This document shows positions 57,801-64,000 of a stretch of DNA of 64,000 bases, one piece after another (position 1 is the stretch's first letter; each line of letters starts with the position of its first letter). The DNA is from Antedon mediterranea (lineage: Eukaryota; Echinodermata; Crinoidea; Comatulida; Antedonidae): contig NC_092672.1 of NCBI RefSeq assembly GCF_964355755.1, forward strand, positions 9,358,501 through 9,422,500, read 5' to 3'. A program made the translations under genes and the position numbers. The notes beneath the pieces are model-generated. The model ran no database searches, was not told where the DNA came from, and worked only from the letters and a program-made list of their open reading frames with translations.

Positions 57801-60800
57801 TGGAGGTTGGTGGTGTGAGGTGTATAGTTGTCACTTTAAGACCTAAATTAGATGTTTTTTGAAGAAAAGAAGTAAGCGCATACGCTTTCAAACAACTCCA
57901 AGAAGATTCACACAAAAATAATTACTTTCCAATAAAGTAGTATAACAGTGTATATTACAGTACATTGAATAAACTCGAGCGGAATAATAACGCACATAAA
58001 AAAACATTCATTTTCTTTTCGAAAAGTGCCCTCTCTAGTTTTCTATTAATTTATTAATAATTATTATTAATTAATGAGTAATATGAACATATTTTTAACA
58101 TTCAATGCTTGAAGCTGGTTCTACTCCTAACAAAGTTTCATATCTCCAAATTTCATTAACGTATTCAAAGCACTTCAATATTAAATATCACATTTAACAT
58201 AAAAATTCGGGTTTTGGATAGAATTTTGCTTAAAAACATATACAAAAAACATCGATAAAAAATACTTTTCGTATTCAAAAACATTTGATACTTGGTATAA
58301 ATGTTCACTATAGGTTGCTCTATTCACAGAAGAAAATTGCATTCATGAACGTTTTTTGTTGGTTGTTTTTTTTCAAAATAGTTATTAGCTTGAAAAAAAT
58401 GAGTTGGAATTGTATGGTCTTTCATAAGTGTACATTTTGTAAAAACGTAAATTTAAAAAATCAGTGATATGGCTTGATAGTTATTTTTTGCTTGCAATAT
58501 GGATGGAGCAACCTATATTGAACATTTATACCAAGTATCAAATGTTTTTGAATGCGAAAAGTATTTTTTATCGATGTTTTTTGTATATGTTTTTAAGCAA
58601 AATTATATCCAAACCTGAATTTGTAATGTTAAATGTAATTGATTTAAGTGCTTTGAATACGTTGATGAAATTTGGAGATATGAAACTTTGTTAGGAGTAG
58701 ATACAGTTTCCAGCATTTAATGTTAAAAATATGTTTATATTACTCATTAATTGATAATAATTATTAATAAATTAATAGAAAACTAGAGAGGGCACTTTTC
58801 GACAAGAAAATGAATGTTTTTTATGTGCGTTATTATTCCGCTCGAGTTTATTCAATGTACTGTAATATACACTGTTATACTATTTTATTGGAAAGTAATT
58901 ATTTTTGTGTGAATCTTCTTGGAGTTGTTTGAAAGCGTATCCGCTTACTTCTTTTCTTCAGAAAACATCTAATTTAGGTCTTAAAGTGACAACTATACAC
59001 CTCACACCACCAACCTCCAACACACTAGTTTCTGCCCACACACACTTCATCTCCTGAACTAACATAGTACAGTATAAGTCAAATAAATTTTTACATTTTT
59101 TTTATTGCTGCCTTAAAAAATATTATATAATAGTAAGAATATTAGAAAGGTAGATAGGTATTGTAATAATTTTTAAATTTAAAAATGTTTAAAAAAATAT
59201 GAATATATGTTTATACATACATTATAAATGAAATATATTAACTACTATTTTAGTAATGCATACATAAGTACAGAATATCAGAAATCAATGAATCGTGTGT
59301 CTAAATGTGGCATTATTAGGCTAATTTGCTTTGAGAAAAACATTGATGCCATTGGCCTATACAAAAATCAAGGCAATTAGACAAAATATTTACATAAACA
59401 ATTAATACTAATATTGGTAGGCATAAAATAATAGTGTATATAAACTTTCCTTAAATAATAACAGTATAGGGCCTTACCAATTTATTTAATACATAATATA
59501 TGAACTATATTACACAAAAAAAGTATAAATGAATTTATAAGGACATGATGATTATCAAAAATAGTCAATACAATTAAATTTTAAACTCATTACCGGCATT
59601 ATAAATAATATTTTAAAAAGATAAGAATGCAAGTAAATATCAGATTCATAGTCCTCATTATACACAATGATTTTCTACTATCACATATTAAAATATAAAA
59701 CAATCATGTAGCCTTTAATGAGTTTACATGGAGGTCTATTCAAATAAATTTAAATAAAAGGGTCATAATATGTCTTCGTCTCCAGTTCGTGGAAATTGAA
59801 GTTAGGATTCCATCATTTCAACAACAAAAAACATTCAAAATATCCTGTCAGTTTGCGTTCAAGACCTGCAACCTGCTTAGTTTTTAATACGAGTACTGCT
59901 TTCTATACACATAACTTTGATTTCTGCAAAAAAAAAAATACTCTGTAATAATGTACTTTAATTACTGTAATAATCTAGGTATAGATTATGTTGACCGGGC
60001 CAGTGAGAGGGCGATCGACTGTACTACCATAAGTCCTCTAGTGTATACAACTTATTTCTTGTCTACAAAGTGTATAGTAGTATGCTAATAGTACTATTAT
60101 TAGATTAGGTAGTTGGGAGTAGTTTGGAGAGATACATTTATTTATAAAAGAGTACTGTATAATATGGAACTATCTGTGTTAGCCGCCTTTGTATTTTTAG
60201 ATATAATACCAATAGGTACTATGTATTGGGAAACAATTCAACAGTTATGAATAAAAAAAGTCCTATGTACTCTGTATGTTGGAGGAAATAAGCATAAGAG
60301 CAAAGAAAGCCTTGACCACAGGGTGTAAGTCACTATTTTGAATCAGTAGTATGACTTCTTAAGAAGTAATTTAAAAATTATCATTGTATGATCAAAAAGA
60401 AATATTATAATATCTAACTTTCTCCATTATATAAATATATTATTTTATCCAAGGGGTTGCAAACACAAGTGTTCACATGTCTTGTTAAGTATTGCACCTT
60501 TGTCCTGTCTTTATGTTGTCTGTAATGTCACTGCACTAACGGGTGACCGGTAAACGAGCTTCGCTCTTACGGTTATCCATCCATACAAGTTGTTCATCTC
60601 TTATGTTCAGAAATTGAAATGGTAAATAAACTGAAACTGAAACTGTGTTTATGTGGTACAGGTTGACGAGCCAGGAATGATGGTAGTGCCAGTATACCGT
60701 GTAGTTTAGCCTCAAGGCAGTACCATGTAGCTGGAGTAGCTTGGACAAATACAGTAGAGATTTATGAGACTTGGTGTGTAATGATTCAGTATGATAAATT

Positions 60801-62041
60801 TGTGCTGTGAAAGACAAAATTGTAGAATTAGGAAGAAAATATTGTAAAATATAACAAGGAAATTATACTATAGTATAATTAAGGGGTAACCGTATAATAT
60901 ATAATTAATAGTAATAAAGGCAATGGCAATTACTTATATTATGTATACATTACAATATTACAAATAAATTCATATAATTATTATTTTATTATAAGGAAAT
61001 CTGTTTTAGAATGAGAAAAAGCCGTCCCAACCCAGATTTGAACCCAGCTATCAATAAAGCTATAAAACAAAATAGACCATATTGTAGCCGGACTGGGTAG
61101 CGTAGACTTACTTGAGGCCTAGGCATAGTACGATTAGCTAGAAGGATACAGGTCAACCCGTACCCATGCCATGCCAACACGCTCGTACCCAAATTTTGGT
61201 TTACATATATCCAAAATTTTGGCTTACTCGTACCCATCATGGGCTGCCTAGTAGTAGTAGTAGTAGTAGCCTAGCCTAAGGCAGCAGGCCCGGCCCTAGC
61301 CTACTACAACTTAAGTCTAGGCCTATGCCTAGTACTAGTAGGCCTCTAGGAGGCCTAGCCTAGCTAGGCCCTACCTAGTAGTTAACATCATACATACGCC
61401 CTAGAGCCTAGTAGTACTGTAGCTACCTACTCTACTCACTAGCTAGGCCTAGGTAGTAGCAGTAGTAGTTATTGTAGTAGTATTATTGTATTGTAGTATT
61501 AGTTGTAGCTGTCCGGTGATCCTTGGTCACTTGTCTAGATCCCCTAGTAGGCCTAGGCTAGGCCTAGTACGTAGTTATTCTTCAACAGTCACACAATTCA
61601 GATTCTGCCGGCCGCTGATTGCTAGTGAACAGGGGGAGGGAGAGAAAGAGTTAGAAGAACTGAAATAAGCCGTGACGTATAATAAACATCATACAAAATA
61701 ATAAAATAACTAACGAATCCGTATAATATAATAATGTTGTATGTTATAAAGTAAAGTAAATGCGTTTGATATAATACAATTATATTATAATATAATGTAT
61801 TTTATTTATAATATAATATTAAATGTTCATAATATAATGCTAAAACCAAATAATATAATACAAAAAGTCAATAATTTGTTACATTTTTCACATAATATAT
61901 TAGAAATAGATATAATATAATGCTAAAACCAAGTAATATAATGCAAAACGTATAATTCATTACAATACAATATATAATATAATAAAAAAATGATATAATA
62001 ATATAATATTTTGAATACTTCAGACAGCTGAGGCTTGCCAT
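54817..62041. mobile_element. Giant palindromic (foldback) element 2, with 8-bp target-site duplication
   Basis: 7,225 bp with the same ends as element 1. Left arm about 54817-58320, right arm about 58508-62041, loop only about 187 bp, so nearly the whole element could form one hairpin. It is flanked by AATATCAT at 54809-54816 and 62042-62049, a perfect 8-bp duplication, showing it inserted as a unit. The arms contain the same modules as element 1 and extend about 360 bp further inward. Small frames in the centre (58285-58694) have no recognisable domains. Confidence 0.9.
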
Positions 62042-62049
62042 AATATCAT
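62042..62049. repeat. Target-site duplication AATATCAT, right
   Basis: Immediately after the CTTGCCAT terminus of element 2; identical to 54809-54816. Confidence 0.85.
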
Positions 62050-64000
62050 ACAACCAAGTATAATATTATATTGAAGTGTTAACAGCCTAGAGGTCAATAA
62101 AGAACATGCTTTTTAAAAGGTTAAATATTTTATTTGTACATTACTTATTTATCTCGTCGTTAATTAAAAAAGATTCAAATATGTAAGCCTAACTGTATAT
62201 GTTTCTACCAATGCTAATATATAATTCCCGTGAATTTGAATTTAATAGCTTCCGAAATATTACTCATTGTATTCTTCGTGCGTATAAAAAACAAGAAATA
62301 ATTGTATTAATTGATATTGAATCTAATTTCTCTATGTAAAAAAAAGAAATTATTATTAATTGTGTATGTCAATATGTTGTTATACCTCGGATCGCTGGCA
62401 TTTGGAAATAAACGGCGCAGATCTAGGCAAGAAGAAGCTAACAAACAAATATTTAAAAATACTACAGTACATGCCTAATGTAAAGCCGTCACTGCCACAA
62501 CGACCTTTTAAATACAGGCGATCAACGAACATTCACACAATATGAAAGGTTTCAGCAGTTTGTATTCGGTTTGGCTTATAGTGCCGAATAAAACAACTAA
62601 AGTGTCTGGTATAAAAGCTAGCTTTCTGCAGCAGACCTTTCCATTTTATCATCACTCACAAGTTCGTTCAAACCCCATCATAAATCACAAATTAAGTCGA
62701 CGTTACCTTGACAGTAGGCGGGGTGCATTTTTGTCGAGGAATACCCCGGCAAGGATGTAGTATAAGTGCTTTAATAGGTGAAGGAGTACAGGGACAGCGT
62801 GTGTCTTTACTTTCCAATGTAATTAGGAAATGAAGGCTCATACGCTACCTCAGTACTAAGTACCTAACTGCTTTTGCTATTCCATATGGAAAGTTTGATT
62901 TCATATCTACACAAACAATATTGCAAGTTTGATCTCTAGATACCGATAACCAGCATGAGCCCGGATGTCTGCAAAAGAATGTTAAACATTCGACATACAA
63001 CCAACCAGATACATTGTACCATTTCGATATTTAAGTTCAATAAAAGATTGCATTCCAAACACATAGGGGCCTACAAATTTGTTTTAGAATTTCCCTACCT
63101 CCGATTTAATTATGTCGTCTGAAAGCGAGATCGTCACGCACACGAAAAACCGACGATGGTGGATGTAGCAGGCAATGTTTCAATATGTCTGAATGTCAAT
63201 AACGGACAACCACCTGTCAATTAAATCACAAGTTCATTTGAATGTCACGTGCACTTAGGGATTTAATTATAAGCTACATTACAGATAACACAAATCACAT
63301 TGAACGAGACATTCAAACTGGAGTTAATCTTGGTTTTCTAAGATAAAAACGGTCTTTAGTAAGCCTACAGTGCAGTAATAGATTCTTTGATTTTTCTTTC
63401 TTTTAAATGAATCTTGAAGTGACCTGAAGTGACACTAGTTGACAACCCCCTCCCCCACAACAACACCTACACAAACCAATCAAAACTATTAATATGAATT
63501 ACTGATACTGATTTTATTATTCCGATAATTGATCGATTGATTGTTTGCTGGCTGATTGATATGTTTGAGTGTAGTATTTAACCAATACATTTTTACACAA
63601 AATATTGCTATTAATTAGGCCTATCCCGGATTGTTATTCAGATTGTTGTGTTAAAAAATGTAAATATAAAAAAAAGAACCTTGGTTGATTGTTTGCTGGT
63701 GGATTGATATTTCTGAGTGTATGAATATGAAGATTTCCTGCAATTGAATAGATCGGGCTTACTCATCAACAAAACAAAATCACTTTCACTTCAAAACTAT
63801 ATTATGGCAATGGTAATACTAATGTATTAGGAATATGGTTAATTGTTAGGTTTACAATTTGGCGGTTATTGGTTCGAGTCAATTCCTGATAAATTATAAA
63901 TACGTACAGGTAATTAAGGGCATTATACTTTCTATTTATATTTAGGCCTACGTGACATAAAGCCGATTTTCCACTAGGCGAATTTGTTCGCGCGAATCGA
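62050..64000. other. Right flank, no gene recognised
   Basis: AT-rich sequence. Two adjacent plus-strand open frames (62.36-62.76 kb) are not recognised and lack clear splice sites. A direct repeat of about 40 bp (TTGATTGTTTGCTGG...GATTGATAT...GAGTGTA) occurs near 63534 and 63686. The last 40 bp look like the start of another CGTTGCGT-type MITE. Confidence 0.45.
63957..64000. mobile_element. Possible MITE terminus cut by the window edge
   Basis: ATAAAGCCGATTTTCCACTA followed by GGCGAATTTGTTCGCGCGAA resembles the TAAAGCGTGGTTCCCACTAG start of the MITEs in DHRS11 and is GC-rich like them. Confidence 0.35.

Noticed and set aside
58285-58694. Open frames in the centre of palindrome 2 as a possible transposase remnant
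   Set aside because: They are short, hydrophobic and lack any DDE or zinc-finger pattern; part of them is read through the arm itself.
62360-62760. Two adjacent plus-strand frames right of the palindromes
   Set aside because: No recognised motif, no convincing splice sites or promoter; left unannotated, though RNA-seq could change this.

Overview
The window is eukaryotic, AT-rich, intron-rich animal DNA. It carries three multi-exon protein genes, one intact tRNA gene and many short interspersed and palindromic repeats. The gene families (AFAP-type adaptor, DHRS11-type SDR, multi-pass membrane protein), the compact introns, and a great excess of the palindrome TAGGCCTA suggest a marine invertebrate deuterostome, most likely an echinoderm. 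That placement is inference. All exon models below were built by hand from splice sites and reading-frame continuity.

Left third. Positions 1-17.6 kb hold most of an actin filament-associated protein (AFAP1/AFAP1L1/XB130) gene on the minus strand: 12 exons, 637 codons, running off the left edge before its coiled-coil C-terminus. Its introns contain a nested pair of SINEs (0.55-1.16 kb), a polypurine tract, minisatellites, an inverted pair of tRNA-containing elements (10.9-11.46 kb) and a further SINE (14.9 kb). From 17.6 to 22.4 kb lie repeats and an intact tRNA-Arg(UCG) gene on the minus strand. From 22.4 to 26.1 kb is a complete 7-exon DHRS11-like short-chain dehydrogenase gene (minus, 254 aa).

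Middle. Head-to-head with DHRS11 is a complete 9-exon plus-strand gene (27.76-36.71 kb, 464 aa) for a multi-pass membrane protein of an uncharacterised family, with a TATA box. A decayed non-LTR retrotransposon lies in its first intron. From 37 to 46.6 kb no strong gene is seen. This stretch has a promoter-like CpG-rich segment (NRF1 and CRE motifs) with a weakly supported minus-strand small transcript, a tandem array of about 175-bp units, LINE fragments and a 262-bp tandem duplication.

Right third. 46.69-62.04 kb is occupied by two adjacent giant near-perfect palindromes (7.66 and 7.23 kb, arms of about 3.1-3.5 kb), separated by 469 bp. The second has a perfect 8-bp target-site duplication. 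Neither has a recognisable transposase. One arm of the first is interrupted by a younger 1.1-kb foldback element whose own arms are 21-bp minisatellite arrays, with a clean target-site duplication and empty sites in the three other arms. A roughly 45-bp module (tRNA 3' end plus downstream tail) is shared between the giant palindromes and the tRNA-containing elements at 11 kb. These nested palindromes are the most unusual content of the window.

The three genes show no evident shared pathway: cytoskeletal/Src-PI3K adaptor, NADP-dependent oxidoreductase, and unknown membrane protein.
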